From Phycisphaerales bacterium (GTDB lineage: Bacteria > Planctomycetota > Phycisphaerae > Phycisphaerales > UBA1924), in NCBI GenBank assembly GCA_016699835.1, contig CP064987.1, positions 186,001-250,000 of the forward strand: a stretch of 64,000 nt of DNA, written 5' to 3'. A program made the translations under genes and the position numbers. Under the pieces are notes generated by a model. The model was not told the DNA's origin. It did no database searches and was given only the letters and a program-made list of their open reading frames with translations. This document shows, piece after piece, positions 52,640 through 61,545 of the stretch; within the stretch, counting starts at the first letter, position 1; each line of letters begins with the position of its first letter.

Positions 52640-54346
52640 ATGTCCACACGTCCGACGTCGATTTCCAACACGCCGTTTGTCTTGATTATCCGTGATGGTT
52701 GGGGGTTGAACCCCAATGAGTCGCATGCGGCGTTTGATGCGGTGCGGATCGCGCGGGAGCGCGGGCTGACGCCGACGGCGGATCGATTGATGGTGGGGTG
52801 TCCGTGGACGCTGATCAAGACGAGCGGGGAGGATGTGGGGCTTCCTGAGGGGACGATGGGGAACAGCGAGGTCGGGCACCAGAACATCGGGGCGGGGCGG
52901 GTTGTGGATCAGGAGTCGGTGGCGATCACGAAGGCGTGCCGGGCGGGTCTTGAGACGAATGAGGCGGTGATCGGGGCGGTGAACGCGGCGAAGGATCGGA
53001 GCGGGCGGGTGCACCTGATGGGGATCTGCTCGGACGCGGGGGTGCACGGGCAGTTGTCGCACTTGTATGCGTTGCTGGCGGCGTGCAAGGCGTTGGGCTC
53101 GCCGAAGGTGTATGTGCATTTGTTTATGGATGGGCGGGATACGGGGCCTTTCACGGGGAAGGGGTATGCGGCGCAGGTTCAGGCGAAGTGTGAGGAACTC
53201 GGGGTTGGGGTGGTGGCGTCGGTCATCGGGCGGTACTACGCGATGGATCGGGACAACCGGTGGGAGCGGGTGGAGAGGGCGTATGCGTGCCTGACGGGGA
53301 AGGGGGAGAGCGCGGCGAAGACGGCGATCAAGGAGACGGCGGGCGAGGCGATCGAGGCGTATTACGCGTCGCCGATGACGCCCAGCCAGGCGGGGGATGA
53401 GTTTGTGTTGCCGACGATGATCGGGTCGAGCAAGGGGGACGCGGCGGCGGGGCGGATCCGGTCTGGGGATTCGGTGATTTTCTACAACTATCGGGGTGAT
53501 CGGCCCCGGGAGATCATCCGGGCGTTTGTGTTCGACATGTTCGAAGGGGCGGTGGCGGCGTCGCCGGATTCGGGGAAGAAGGGGTTCGCGCGGGACGAGA
53601 AGTTGGACGTGCACTTTGTGACGATGACGTCGTATGAGGAGGCGCTCTTGCCGTATGTGCACGTGGCGTTTCCGAAGGCGGCGAAGATGAAGAACATCGC
53701 GGGGGAGTATCTGTCGGCGATGGGGCTTGGGCAGTTCCGGTGCGCGGAGACGGAGAAGTATCCGCACGTGACGTTCTTCTTCAATGACTATCGGGAGGAG
53801 GCGTTCGCGGGGGAGAGGCGGGAGATTGTGCAGAGTCCGAAGGTGGCGACGTATGACCTGCAGCCGGAGATGTCGGCGAACGGCGTGTGCGAGGCGGTGC
53901 TGCGGCGTGTGAATGCCACGGATGGGGAGGATGTGATCGTCGTGAACTTTGCGAACGGGGACATGGTCGGGCACACGGGGAATCTTGAGGCGGCGATCAA
54001 GGCGTGCGCGACGGTGGACGCGTGCGTGGGGAGGATCGTGGACGCGACGCTGGCTCGGGGTGGGAGCCTGATCGTGACGGCGGACCATGGGAACTGCGAG
54101 CAGATGTATGACCCGGAGACGAAGTCGCCGCATACTGCGCACACGGTGTATGACGTGCCTGTGATCGTGGTGGGCGAGAAGTGGCGTTCGGCGATGCTGC
54201 GCGGGGACCGGGAGGGGAAGGGGTGGTTTGATCCGACAGTGCGGGCGTCGCGCGGGTGCCTGGCGGATATCTTTCCGACGGCGCTGGAGATGATGGGGCT
54301 GGGGCAGCCGGCGGAGATGACGGGGCGGTCGCTGCTGAAGTCGTAG
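52640..54346 (+). CDS. gpmI: 2,3-bisphosphoglycerate-independent phosphoglycerate mutase
   Basis: 568 residues. Metal and phosphoserine motifs are clear: RDGWG at the start, TMGNSEVGHQNIGAG with the phospho-accepting Ser, MDGRDT, FANGDMVGHTGN and TADHGNCEQM. It interconverts 3- and 2-phosphoglycerate in glycolysis, using Mn. The ATG at 52640 has TACGCT 6 nt before it and no SD; an ATG at 52613 is also in frame. The PagL-like gene follows after 41 nt. Confidence 0.96.
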   Translation: MSTRPTSISNTPFVLIIRDGWGLNPNESHAAFDAVRIARERGLTPTADRLMVGCPWTLIKTSGEDVGLPEGTMGNSEVGHQNIGAGRVVDQESVAITKACRAGLETNEAVIGAVNAAKDRSGRVHLMGICSDAGVHGQLSHLYALLAACKALGSPKVYVHLFMDGRDTGPFTGKGYAAQVQAKCEELGVGVVASVIGRYYAMDRDNRWERVERAYACLTGKGESAAKTAIKETAGEAIEAYYASPMTPSQAGDEFVLPTMIGSSKGDAAAGRIRSGDSVIFYNYRGDRPREIIRAFVFDMFEGAVAASPDSGKKGFARDEKLDVHFVTMTSYEEALLPYVHVAFPKAAKMKNIAGEYLSAMGLGQFRCAETEKYPHVTFFFNDYREEAFAGERREIVQSPKVATYDLQPEMSANGVCEAVLRRVNATDGEDVIVVNFANGDMVGHTGNLEAAIKACATVDACVGRIVDATLARGGSLIVTADHGNCEQMYDPETKSPHTAHTVYDVPVIVVGEKWRSAMLRGDREGKGWFDPTVRASRGCLADIFPTALEMMGLGQPAEMTGRSLLKS

Positions 54347-54387
54347 CGAGCGTGCGAGTGGGTCAGGATGACGATGGAGGCGTGGAT

Positions 54388-55068
54388 ATGCGACATGGGG
54401 CATGGATGCTTGGTGTGGCGGCGGGGATGGCTTCGATGGCGAGCGGCGCGTTTGGTGAGGCGGCGTTGCGGCTTGTGCCAGCGGCACCGGAAGAGGTTTT
54501 GAGACCCGTGGAGATCGAGCGTGCGGAGCATGTGCCTGCGTCATTGAGTCTGGATCGCGCGATTGGTGATGCTGATGCTGCGTCGGACAAGCCTGCCTAT
54601 GGCGAGGAGGGTGGGCGGTTCTGGGCGATCGGGGCGGGGATCACGCACGACTTTGTCGACGCGACGGACACGAACATCTTTTTCAGTTACCACTACTTCC
54701 TTGCGGATGGTGTGGAGTTCGTGGGCGAGGTTGGGGCGTGGTACTACAACCAGCCCGGGGATGATGCGTTTGCGTTGAACCCGGCGATGGTGTTCCGCTG
54801 GCACTTTCTGCGGCAAGAGGACTGGACGCTCTACGCGGACATGGGGATCGGGCTGCTGTTTGCATCGGACAATGTGCCCGATGGCGGGACGTCGTTTGAT
54901 TTCACGCCGAGGGTTGGCGTAGGGATGACGTACGAAATTGACTGGGACACACGGTTCCTAGTGGGGCTGCGGTGGGCGCATGTTAGCAATGCGCGGATCT
55001 ATGGGAACGATCAGAATCCGTCGCGAGATGGGCCGATGCTGTATGCGGGGGTGATCATTCGGTTTTGA
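54388..55068 (+). CDS. PagL-like lipid A deacylase / outer-membrane beta-barrel
   Basis: 226 residues with a signal peptide (MRHGAWMLGVAAGMASMASGAFG). The rest alternates polar and hydrophobic residues as in an eight-strand barrel (TNIFFSYHYF, EFVGEVGAWYY, FLVGLRWAHVSNARI). The motif HVSNA fits the His-Ser active site of PagL/acyloxyacyl hydrolases. It may remove an acyl chain from lipid A in the outer membrane. GGAGG lies about 8 nt before the ATG at 54388. Confidence 0.75.
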   Translation: MRHGAWMLGVAAGMASMASGAFGEAALRLVPAAPEEVLRPVEIERAEHVPASLSLDRAIGDADAASDKPAYGEEGGRFWAIGAGITHDFVDATDTNIFFSYHYFLADGVEFVGEVGAWYYNQPGDDAFALNPAMVFRWHFLRQEDWTLYADMGIGLLFASDNVPDGGTSFDFTPRVGVGMTYEIDWDTRFLVGLRWAHVSNARIYGNDQNPSRDGPMLYAGVIIRF

Positions 55069-55116
55069 AGGATGCGTGGGATGGAGTCGGGCTTGATGGT
55101 GTCGTGTCGCACCTGG

Positions 55117-55137
55117 GCCCTCCCTTACGGTCGGGCT
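55117..55137. repeat. Hairpin repeat family C, copy 2
   Basis: GCCCTCCCTTACGGTCGGGC, then T; one base different from the copy at 50852. Confidence 0.6.
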
Positions 55138-55148
55138 GCTTGCATGGA

Positions 55149-55234
55149 CACCGCGCGGAGCGTGTGGTACTTGGGAATGCCCACCTCGCGGAGCGAGGTG
55201 GTATTCGAGAAGGCGCACCACGCGTAGCGTGGTG
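55149..55234. repeat. Cluster of three hairpin repeats (family B)
   Basis: Three hairpins in a row: a decayed one at 55149-55170 (CGCGGAGCG core), CCACCTCGC-GGA-GCGAGGTGG at 55181-55201 with 9-bp arms, and CACCACGC-GTA-GCGTGGTG at 55216-55234 with 8-bp arms. Each is followed by GTA. The arms differ in sequence but are complementary, a sign that stem structure has been preserved. A further copy is at 62185-62203. Confidence 0.75.
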
Positions 55235-55250
55235 GTACCCGGAGGCCGTG

Positions 55251-56225
55251 CTAGGCGACTTTGAGTCTGGCTTTGAGGACTTCGTCGGCGTGGATGGCGA
55301 CAACGCGGTTTCGGCCGCTGCGTTTGGCGGTGTAGAGGGCTTCGTCTGCCATCTGGACGAAGTCTTCTGCGGTACCGGCAAAGACGGAATCTGAGCCGCA
55401 GACGCCGATGGAGATGTTGACGTGGCGTTCGGGGTGTCGGGGCCAGACGGTCTCCTGGCAGGCGACGCGGAGTCGCTCGCAGGTGGCGCGGGCGTCCTCG
55501 ATGCCGGTCTCATTCATGACGACGACGAACTCCTCTCCGCCGTAGCGGCATGCGATGTCGGTGTGCCTGAGTTCACGGTTGAGCATCTTGGCGATGCCCT
55601 GGAGGACGATGTCGCCGACGGGGTGGCCATAGGTGTCGTTAATGGATTTGAAGTTGTCGGCGTCGATCATGGCGACAGAGAAGGGCCGGTTGCTGCGGAG
55701 GGACCTGGCGAAGTCCTCCTCGACGCGGCGGTCGAAGTACTGGCGGTTCCAGAGTCCGGTGAGGCCGTCGACCTGGGCACGCTGGGCGAGCATGCTGATG
55801 AGGTTGTGCATGCGGAGCGAGGATCGCATGCGGACTCTGAGTTCGGAGATGTCGAAGGGCTTCATCACGTAATCGACGGCGCCGAGGTCGAAGGCGGTGA
55901 CTTTGTCGGCGGCGGTGTTGAGGCCCGAGAGGACGATGACGGCGATGTCGCGGGTCTCGTGGCGGTCCTTGAGGAGTCGGAGGACCTGGAAGCCGTCGAT
56001 GCCGGGCATGTCGAGATCGAGGAGGATGAGGGCGGGGGATCGGACGGCGGCGATCTGGAGTCCTTCTTCGCCGCTGGTGGCGCTGATGAACTCGACGTCC
56101 TCCTGGCGGAGTCTCGCCTTGAGGAGCCTATGGACATCGTGCGAGTCATCGATGATGAGCACGACGGGACGGATGTCCTCGGGCTGCTTGCTCGGGCCCA
56201 TGATGGAGTCGTGGACGTGGCTCAT
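55251..56225 (-). CDS. Response regulator with active-type GGDEF domain (diguanylate cyclase)
   Basis: 324 residues. The receiver (about 20-140) has the phospho-acceptor Asp in LLDLDMPG and Lys in VMKPF. The GGDEF domain (about 160-320) carries RYGGEEF and the inhibitory I-site RHTD five residues before it, so it should make cyclic-di-GMP and be feedback-inhibited. The ATG at 56225 overlaps the Hpt gene stop as ATGA. Met9 is an alternative start. A phosphorelay from the Hpt protein to this receiver is likely. Confidence 0.95.
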   Translation of the reverse strand: MSHVHDSIMGPSKQPEDIRPVVLIIDDSHDVHRLLKARLRQEDVEFISATSGEEGLQIAAVRSPALILLDLDMPGIDGFQVLRLLKDRHETRDIAVIVLSGLNTAADKVTAFDLGAVDYVMKPFDISELRVRMRSSLRMHNLISMLAQRAQVDGLTGLWNRQYFDRRVEEDFARSLRSNRPFSVAMIDADNFKSINDTYGHPVGDIVLQGIAKMLNRELRHTDIACRYGGEEFVVVMNETGIEDARATCERLRVACQETVWPRHPERHVNISIGVCGSDSVFAGTAEDFVQMADEALYTAKRSGRNRVVAIHADEVLKARLKVA

Positions 56226-56563
56226 GGCTCGACGATGGCCCTCCGGCAGAGTTCGACGAGTTCGTCGACCTGGGACGCGAGGGATCGGACGTGGTCCTCG
56301 GCGTTGGTGTTGAGGGCGAGGATCTGTGATTCGAGCGAGGCTGCGGCCTGTCCTATGGGCGCGAAGCCATATCCTGCGGAGGCGCCCTTGAGTTGATGGG
56401 CGAGTCGCTGGAGGGTGTCGAGGCTGCGCGACTGGTAGGCGTTGATGACAGAGTCGGCCCGGGCGGGGAGTTCCGAGACGAACAACTCGACGAGTTCCTT
56501 CATGTCCGGGTCGGCGGCGAGGTCGCTTCGCAGGGGAACTCTGGGCTGATCGGGGGTCGGCAT
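56222..56563 (-). CDS. Hpt phosphotransfer protein
   Basis: 113 residues, almost all helical. The phospho-accepting His lies in LAHQLKGASAGYGF. GGAGGTG precedes the ATG at 56563; the longer frame to 56617 lacks an SD. It is co-translated with the response regulator-GGDEF gene, which gives a compact relay module without a sensor kinase of its own. Confidence 0.9.
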   Translation of the reverse strand: MPTPDQPRVPLRSDLAADPDMKELVELFVSELPARADSVINAYQSRSLDTLQRLAHQLKGASAGYGFAPIGQAAASLESQILALNTNAEDHVRSLASQVDELVELCRRAIVEP

Positions 56564-56832
56564 GTTCACCTCCACGCGCGGCGTCGGCCCACCGGAGGCC
56601 CGACATCGGTTCTGCATCGACGCGTGGGGATTTCGGCTTTGTTATGCCGCTGGAGTGGATCGCGTGGGCGATGGCACAGGCGGCAATTTCGGCACAAGCA
56701 CTCTGATCGCCCCACCAGTTGGAGTGGCGTCGCGGGACTTCTCGGACGAATCGGCTTCTTCAGGTTTGGGAGGCGTCGGGATGGCCCTAGGATCGACCCG
56801 TTCGGGTATTTTGGCCTCATCGGAGACCGGCG

Positions 56833-57972
56833 ATGCGCACGATTGTGACGGGACAGATCGGTGTGGACAAGAAGCCTTATCTGGACGCGGCGGCGAAGTT
56901 CGCGGGTGGGCAGGGGGAGACGGTCTCGACGTATCACGTGGGCGACCTGATGTATCGCGAGGCGCGGGACGTGCGGCCTGGGCGGATCCTTGATCTGCCG
57001 ATCTCGCGGCTGGATTCGTTGCGTCGGGCGGCGTTCAAGGACATCATCGCGGAGAGCCGGGACCAGAAGAACGTGGTGGTGAACACGCACGCGACGTTCC
57101 GCTGGCGGCACGGGTTGTTCTGCGCGTTCGACTATGACCAGATCCAGAAGTTTGAGCCAAGCACGTTCATCTGTCTGGTGGACAACATCGAGGTCGTGCA
57201 CGATCGGCTGCACAAGGAGCACGAGATCGACGCGACCTTGAAGGACTGCATGGTGTGGCGTGAGGAGGAGATCCTGGCGACGGAGCTCATGAGCAGGGCA
57301 ATACCTGAGAGCAAGTTCTACATCCTGTCGCGCGGACGGCACGAGCCGACGACGCGGACGATGTTCCGCCTGGTGTGCCGGCCGGAGATGCGGAAGGTGT
57401 ATCCGAGTTTTCCGATGAGCCACGTGATGGACATGCCGGAGGTCTTGGCGGAGATTGATGCGTTCCGTGCGGCATTGGCGGAGCACTTCATCACGTTTGA
57501 TCCGGGTGACGTGGACGAGAAGTTGCTGCTGGATCGGGGGATCGAGGCGGCGCGCGAGGGGAAGGAGTTCATCGAGGTGAAGCCGCACACGTTTGGCGGC
57601 GGGAAGAGCGCCGGTGACGATCCGATCCGGGTTCGCGTGCGTGAGATTCTGGATATTGCCGGGGATGTGGATGGGCAGATCTACATGCGTGACTTCAAGT
57701 TGATCGATCAGTCGGACATGATCGTGTCGTACATCCCGGAGTTGCCAGGCGTTGGGGGGAAGGACATCCCGGGGCTGTCGAGCGGGGTGGAGCGGGAGTT
57801 GCACCACGCGTTCGAGCACACGAAGGAGGTGTTCGTGGTGTGGAAGCCGAAGAAGGCGCCCAGCCCGTTCATCACGGAGACGGCGACGAAGATATTCGGG
57901 AGCACGGAGGAGGCGCTGAAGTACTTTGAGCAGAACGGGTACTTCACGCAGAAGAACCTGTTTGGGAACTGA
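56833..57972 (+). CDS. Kinase-like P-loop protein fused to nucleoside 2-deoxyribosyltransferase-like domain
   Basis: 379 residues. The N-terminal TGQIGVDKKPYLDAA resembles archaeal adenylate kinase loops, although the standard GxxGxGKT is replaced by GQIGVDKKP, so ATP binding is not certain. The C-terminal half (about 265-360) has DQSDMIVSYIPE and SGVERELHHAFEH, like the Asp/Glu-containing motif of nucleoside 2-deoxyribosyltransferases. No characterised family was recognised. GGAG lies 7 nt before the ATG. It is a stand-alone transcript. Confidence 0.6.
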   Translation: MRTIVTGQIGVDKKPYLDAAAKFAGGQGETVSTYHVGDLMYREARDVRPGRILDLPISRLDSLRRAAFKDIIAESRDQKNVVVNTHATFRWRHGLFCAFDYDQIQKFEPSTFICLVDNIEVVHDRLHKEHEIDATLKDCMVWREEEILATELMSRAIPESKFYILSRGRHEPTTRTMFRLVCRPEMRKVYPSFPMSHVMDMPEVLAEIDAFRAALAEHFITFDPGDVDEKLLLDRGIEAAREGKEFIEVKPHTFGGGKSAGDDPIRVRVREILDIAGDVDGQIYMRDFKLIDQSDMIVSYIPELPGVGGKDIPGLSSGVERELHHAFEHTKEVFVVWKPKKAPSPFITETATKIFGSTEEALKYFEQNGYFTQKNLFGN

Positions 57973-58288
57973 ATCGGGCCGGGACGTAGGGATGTGTGAG
58001 GGGATTGTTGGACGGGGCTTGGTATTGCCAACACGATATGTTTGTGCTTTGGCAGGGTGTGCGGGACGATATTTCGCTACGCATGGGTAATTTCTCCACG
58101 CTGGTTGCGGGGTTGGGCCGGGTCTGGTAGGGTGTGTTCGTCATTGTCTCGTTCGGGTCGGCCTTTAGGGGCTGTTGGCGGGTGTTCACGCGTTCTGCGG
58201 TGGGTGCCTGCGGTGGCGGATGTCTCGGAGCACCTCGGCGTTCTGCCGAGGAGAGTGGCTTGGAGTGTTCGCGAAGAAGGAGTGTCGT
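57973..58288. other. 316-nt intergenic region before the pseudopilin gene
   Basis: No gene. A hairpin CCTCGGC-N5-GCCGAGG lies about 50 nt before the start codon and could be part of the leader. Two short weak inverted repeats occur near 58026-58055. No convincing -35/-10 pair was found. Confidence 0.4.
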
Positions 58289-59296
58289 ATGACTTTCTCC
58301 CAGAATCGTGCGTGGCGCGTTGGTCGCGGGTTCACCCTGATTGAACTTCTGGTGGTGATCGCGATTGTGGCGCTCCTGATCAGCCTGCTGTTGCCGGGTC
58401 TCTCGCACGCGAAGCGGCTGGCGAAGATGCTGGAGGAAGAGAATCTTGCGTCGCAGCAAATGAAGGCGATGGCGAGCTATATCACCGATTACAAGGATCG
58501 GACGCTGCCGGCGGCCCCGCACTGGAACTGGGTGCACGCGACGAACTATGAGAGCATGTATCCCGCGGACGTGTCTCGCGGGCAGAACGTTCGTGTGTTC
58601 ATGTGGCACTCGATCGCGAAAGTGTGGCCCTGGCATTTCCTGTCGTCGACATACTACCGGTTGGACGCGTTTCAGTTCGACAAGGCGACATACCTGGAGT
58701 TCCGGTCCAGGCCGAGCAATGGTCCTTCGAGCGGATTCACGGATTACCCGTCGAGTTCATTCCAGGGAGCGATGGCGTATCACCCGAGCTTTGGGTACAA
58801 CGGTGTGTATGTGGGCGGGGCGTACACACATGGGGGCTTCCGTTCGGGGCGTGCGGGACCGAATCCGCGGGTGTCTGGCGGGGACTTTTATCTGACCAAG
58901 GCGGCGGATGTGCGGTACACGGATAAGTTGATGATTTTCTCGTCGTCGCGAGGCGGCGATGTGCGAGATGGAGGGTTCTGGGGTTGGGGCGCGAGCAAGC
59001 CCGACAGCGGTGTGAAGCGTCCGGGATACTGGCTCGTGACGGCTCCAAAGCCACACCCGGTTGGTCGGGGCGCCGGCGCGTATACGTTGGGGTGGGGCTG
59101 GTCGTCTGCGAGCAACAAGTACAGCGATTCGGCGGTGCCGAGCACGTGGGGGATGCTGCACCCTCGGCACTTCCAGAAAGTCACGAGCGTGATGTTCGAT
59201 GGACACGTGGAGATGCTGACGCTGGAGCAGTTGCGTGACATGCGTCGCTGGTCGAACTATGCGGACCGGGCGGACTGGAACTTCCAGCCGCGGTAA
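58289..59296 (+). CDS. Prepilin-type N-methylated protein with H-X9-DG motif
   Basis: 335 residues. The type IV prepilin leader ends G14|F15 and is followed by FTLIELLVVIAIVALLISLLL; Glu19 is the +5 glutamate. Near the C-terminus an H-X9-DG motif occurs (RHFQKVTSVMFDG), as in the planctomycete pseudopilin family. AAGGAG lies about 8 nt before the ATG. It is probably processed by a prepilin peptidase and assembled in a secretion pilus or exposed on the surface. A terminator follows. Confidence 0.9.
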   Translation: MTFSQNRAWRVGRGFTLIELLVVIAIVALLISLLLPGLSHAKRLAKMLEEENLASQQMKAMASYITDYKDRTLPAAPHWNWVHATNYESMYPADVSRGQNVRVFMWHSIAKVWPWHFLSSTYYRLDAFQFDKATYLEFRSRPSNGPSSGFTDYPSSSFQGAMAYHPSFGYNGVYVGGAYTHGGFRSGRAGPNPRVSGGDFYLTKAADVRYTDKLMIFSSSRGGDVRDGGFWGWGASKPDSGVKRPGYWLVTAPKPHPVGRGAGAYTLGWGWSSASNKYSDSAVPSTWGMLHPRHFQKVTSVMFDGHVEMLTLEQLRDMRRWSNYADRADWNFQPR

Positions 59297-59305
59297 TGCC
59301 GGCGA

Positions 59306-60169
59306 CTACTTTGTATCCATGGGCGCCGGCTTGATGGCCGGCGCCTTTTTTCTTTCCTCGACGGCCTTGGTGTAGGCGTAGAAGACCATCGCGGCGGGCA
59401 TGAAGGCCTTTTCGCCGGCGGTGCGGGCGAGGGCGTCGAGGTTGGTGATCTTGCCCTGCTCGATGTCGAGGCGGAGATCGACGATGAGGTTGTTTACCAC
59501 GGCGACCATGCTGCGGAGGATCTGGTACTCGGCGGGGGTGCGGGGGGCGTACTTGGAGATGACGGGGAGATGGAGCGGGAGGACGAAGTACCAGTTGCCA
59601 TCGGCGGCTTGTTTCAGGGAGATGCCGACGGGCGGGAGGATGGGCTGGTTGTCCCAGCGGAGGGAGACGGTCTCGTCATCGACGTAGGCGGTGGTGAGGC
59701 GGGTGTCGGCCTCTTCGAGCCAGCCGTAGGGATCGACGAAGAGGCGCTTGAAGGAGTCGTCGAAGTCCTGGCGCTGCTCGGAGCCTTCTTTGGGGGTAGG
59801 GCCACGGCGGGTATTGGACTGGGAGCGGGTGATCGCGGACATGAGTTTGGCGGCGCCGCCCGACTCTGCGTCCTGGCGGATCTTGTCCTTGAGCGTGGCG
59901 ACCTCGGCGGGGAACTTCTGGTCGATGGCGAGAGTGAGTTTCTGGGTGTTCCTGAAGAAGATGCCGAGACGGTCGAGGACGAGGCGCATCTCGGGATCGT
60001 CGGTGTGGATGAGGGTGGCGAGTTTGTCGGCGTGGCCGTCACGGACCATGTCGCGAGCGGTGCGGAGGGTGGCCTCGGGGGTGGCCTGGCTGTAGATGGG
60101 CTCTTTCTCGCAGCCTGGGAGGATGGCGAGGATCGAGACGAGCAAGATCTGGAGCACTCGAGAACGCAT
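59306..60169 (-). CDS. Lipoprotein of unknown function
   Basis: 287 residues with signal peptide and lipobox LPGC (Cys20). The rest is hydrophilic with a Lys-rich end. I recognise no domain. It could be a cell-envelope lipoprotein of the planctomycete type. It is convergent with the pseudopilin gene, whose terminator lies inside its 3' end. Its start is 77 nt from the divergent thiS. Confidence 0.75.
   Translation of the reverse strand: MRSRVLQILLVSILAILPGCEKEPIYSQATPEATLRTARDMVRDGHADKLATLIHTDDPEMRLVLDRLGIFFRNTQKLTLAIDQKFPAEVATLKDKIRQDAESGGAAKLMSAITRSQSNTRRGPTPKEGSEQRQDFDDSFKRLFVDPYGWLEEADTRLTTAYVDDETVSLRWDNQPILPPVGISLKQAADGNWYFVLPLHLPVISKYAPRTPAEYQILRSMVAVVNNLIVDLRLDIEQGKITNLDALARTAGEKAFMPAAMVFYAYTKAVEERKKAPAIKPAPMDTK
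59322..59351 (+). terminator. Rho-independent terminator inside the end of the opposite lipoprotein gene
   Basis: Perfect 9-bp stem GGCGCCGGC / GCCGGCGCC, 6-nt loop, then TTTTTT. It stops the pseudopilin mRNA 26 nt after its TAA and lies fully within the 3' coding end of the minus-strand lipoprotein gene. Confidence 0.9.
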
Positions 60170-60234
60170 GAAGGAATGGTACCGCGCGGCGGGGAATCGC
60201 CCAAGGTGAATCGGTGTGCGGGATGGGTGTGCCG

Positions 60235-60240
60235 TACGAT
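60235..60240 (+). promoter_or_regulatory. -10-like hexamer before thiS
   Basis: TACGAT ends 6 nt before the ATG at 60247; no SD is present. This is another of the leaderless-like starts. Confidence 0.45.
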
Positions 60241-60246
60241 TGCGGC

Positions 60247-60447
60247 ATGCGGGTGATTGTGAATGGAACCGAGCGGGATGTGGCCGAGGGGATGACCGTG
60301 AAGGGGTTGATCACGGCGAGCGGGTTGGAGGGGAGGGCGTGTGCCGTGGAGGTGAACAAGCGGCTGGTCCCCCACCGCGAGCATGAGACTCGGGTGTTGG
60401 CGGCGGAGGATCGGGTGGAGTTGGTGACGCTGGTGGGTGGGGGTTAG
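60247..60447 (+). CDS. thiS: Sulfur carrier protein ThiS
   Basis: 66 residues with a ubiquitin-like fold, starting MRVIVNGTERDV and ending in Gly-Gly-Gly, the thiocarboxylate-bearing tail. It delivers sulfur for thiazole synthesis to ThiG, whose gene follows after 67 nt. The ATG at 60247 is preceded by TACGAT, and the frame opens further up at 60214. Confidence 0.93.
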   Translation: MRVIVNGTERDVAEGMTVKGLITASGLEGRACAVEVNKRLVPHREHETRVLAAEDRVELVTLVGGG

Positions 60448-60469
60448 TGAGTATGTAGAAGTATGTTGA

Positions 60470-60507
60470 GGCAGGCGGGCCGCCTGCCCCACGAGATTGG
60501 GTAGGGA
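60470..60507 (+). repeat. Hairpin repeat family A, copy 3 (upstream of thiG)
   Basis: Arms GGCAGGCG and CGCCTGCC around GGC, then CACGAGATTGGGTAGGGA. The end of the repeat supplies the AGGGAG ribosome binding site for the GTG at 60515. Confidence 0.75.
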
Positions 60508-60514
60508 GTTGAAT

Positions 60515-61390
60515 GTGAGCGAATCGAAGGTGATTGTGGAGAGCAAGTGGAATGCGGCGACAGAGCCGGGCGCACAGGCGTGGACTCTGTCTGGGCGCAC
60601 GCTGCACAGCCGTCTGTTTGTGGGGACGGGGAAGTATGCGACGGCGGAGTTGATGCGCGAGGCGTTGGCGGCGAGCGGGTGCGAGGTGGTGACGGTCGCT
60701 GTGCGGCGGGAGCGGCTGTACAACGAGCAGGGGAAGAGTCTGTTGGATTCTCTTGACCTTGATCGGTTGGTGGTGCTGCCGAATACGGCTGGGTGTTTCA
60801 GCGCTGAGGATGCGGTGCGTGTGGCCCGGCTGGGGCGGGATCTTCTTGAGCAACTGGGGAATCGTGGCGCCGACTGGGTGAAACTCGAGGTGCTTGGGGA
60901 CAAGAAGACGCTGCTGCCGGACCCTGTGGGGACGATCGAGGCGACGCGTGAGTTGGTGGCCGATGGGTTCAAGGTTCTCGCGTACACGAGCGATGACCCG
61001 ATCGCGGCGGTGCGGATCAAGGAGGCGGGTGCGGCGTGCGTGATGCCCGCGGGCAGCCCTATCGGGAGCGGGCAGGGCGTCTTGAATCGGGCGAACATCT
61101 CGCTCTGTATTGAACTGCTTCGGGAGGGCGATGCGACCTTCCCGGTGGTGGTTGATGCGGGGGTCGGGGCGGCGAGTGATGTGTCGGTGGCGATGGAGTT
61201 GGGGGCGGATGCGGTGCTGCTCAATACGGCAATTGCGCACGCGAAGGACCCGGTGCTGATGGCTCACGCGATGCGGCACGCGTGCCTGGCGGGGCGACAG
61301 GGGTTCAGTGCTGGGCGAATCCCGCGGAAGCGGTACGCGACTGCCAGCAGCCCCTGGGAGGGGTCGGTCGCGGCGATCCCCGGGGAGTAG
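60515..61390 (+). CDS. thiG: Thiazole synthase ThiG
   Basis: 291 residues from the GTG at 60515; an in-frame TTG at 60497 is less likely because AGGGAG lies 7 nt before the GTG. TIM barrel with the Schiff-base lysine in DWVKLEVLGDKKTLLPD and phosphate-binding VDAGVGAASDV and LNTAIAHAKDP blocks. It makes the thiazole phosphate of thiamine from deoxyxylulose phosphate, ThiS-thiocarboxylate and dehydroglycine. Partner thiE is 50 kb away, and thiH or thiO was not seen. Confidence 0.96.
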   Translation: MSESKVIVESKWNAATEPGAQAWTLSGRTLHSRLFVGTGKYATAELMREALAASGCEVVTVAVRRERLYNEQGKSLLDSLDLDRLVVLPNTAGCFSAEDAVRVARLGRDLLEQLGNRGADWVKLEVLGDKKTLLPDPVGTIEATRELVADGFKVLAYTSDDPIAAVRIKEAGAACVMPAGSPIGSGQGVLNRANISLCIELLREGDATFPVVVDAGVGAASDVSVAMELGADAVLLNTAIAHAKDPVLMAHAMRHACLAGRQGFSAGRIPRKRYATASSPWEGSVAAIPGE

Positions 61391-61545
61391 GGGTCGCCTG
61401 GCGGACAATCCGGAGATGAGGTTGTCGGTGAAACGGCGAGTTTTGCAGGGTGACACCTGAGAGAGCCGATAACCATGTCGTGTCGGATCGATCCCCTGTT
61501 GTGGGGATGTCGGACACGGAACTACTTCATCAGCAAGGAGAGCGT

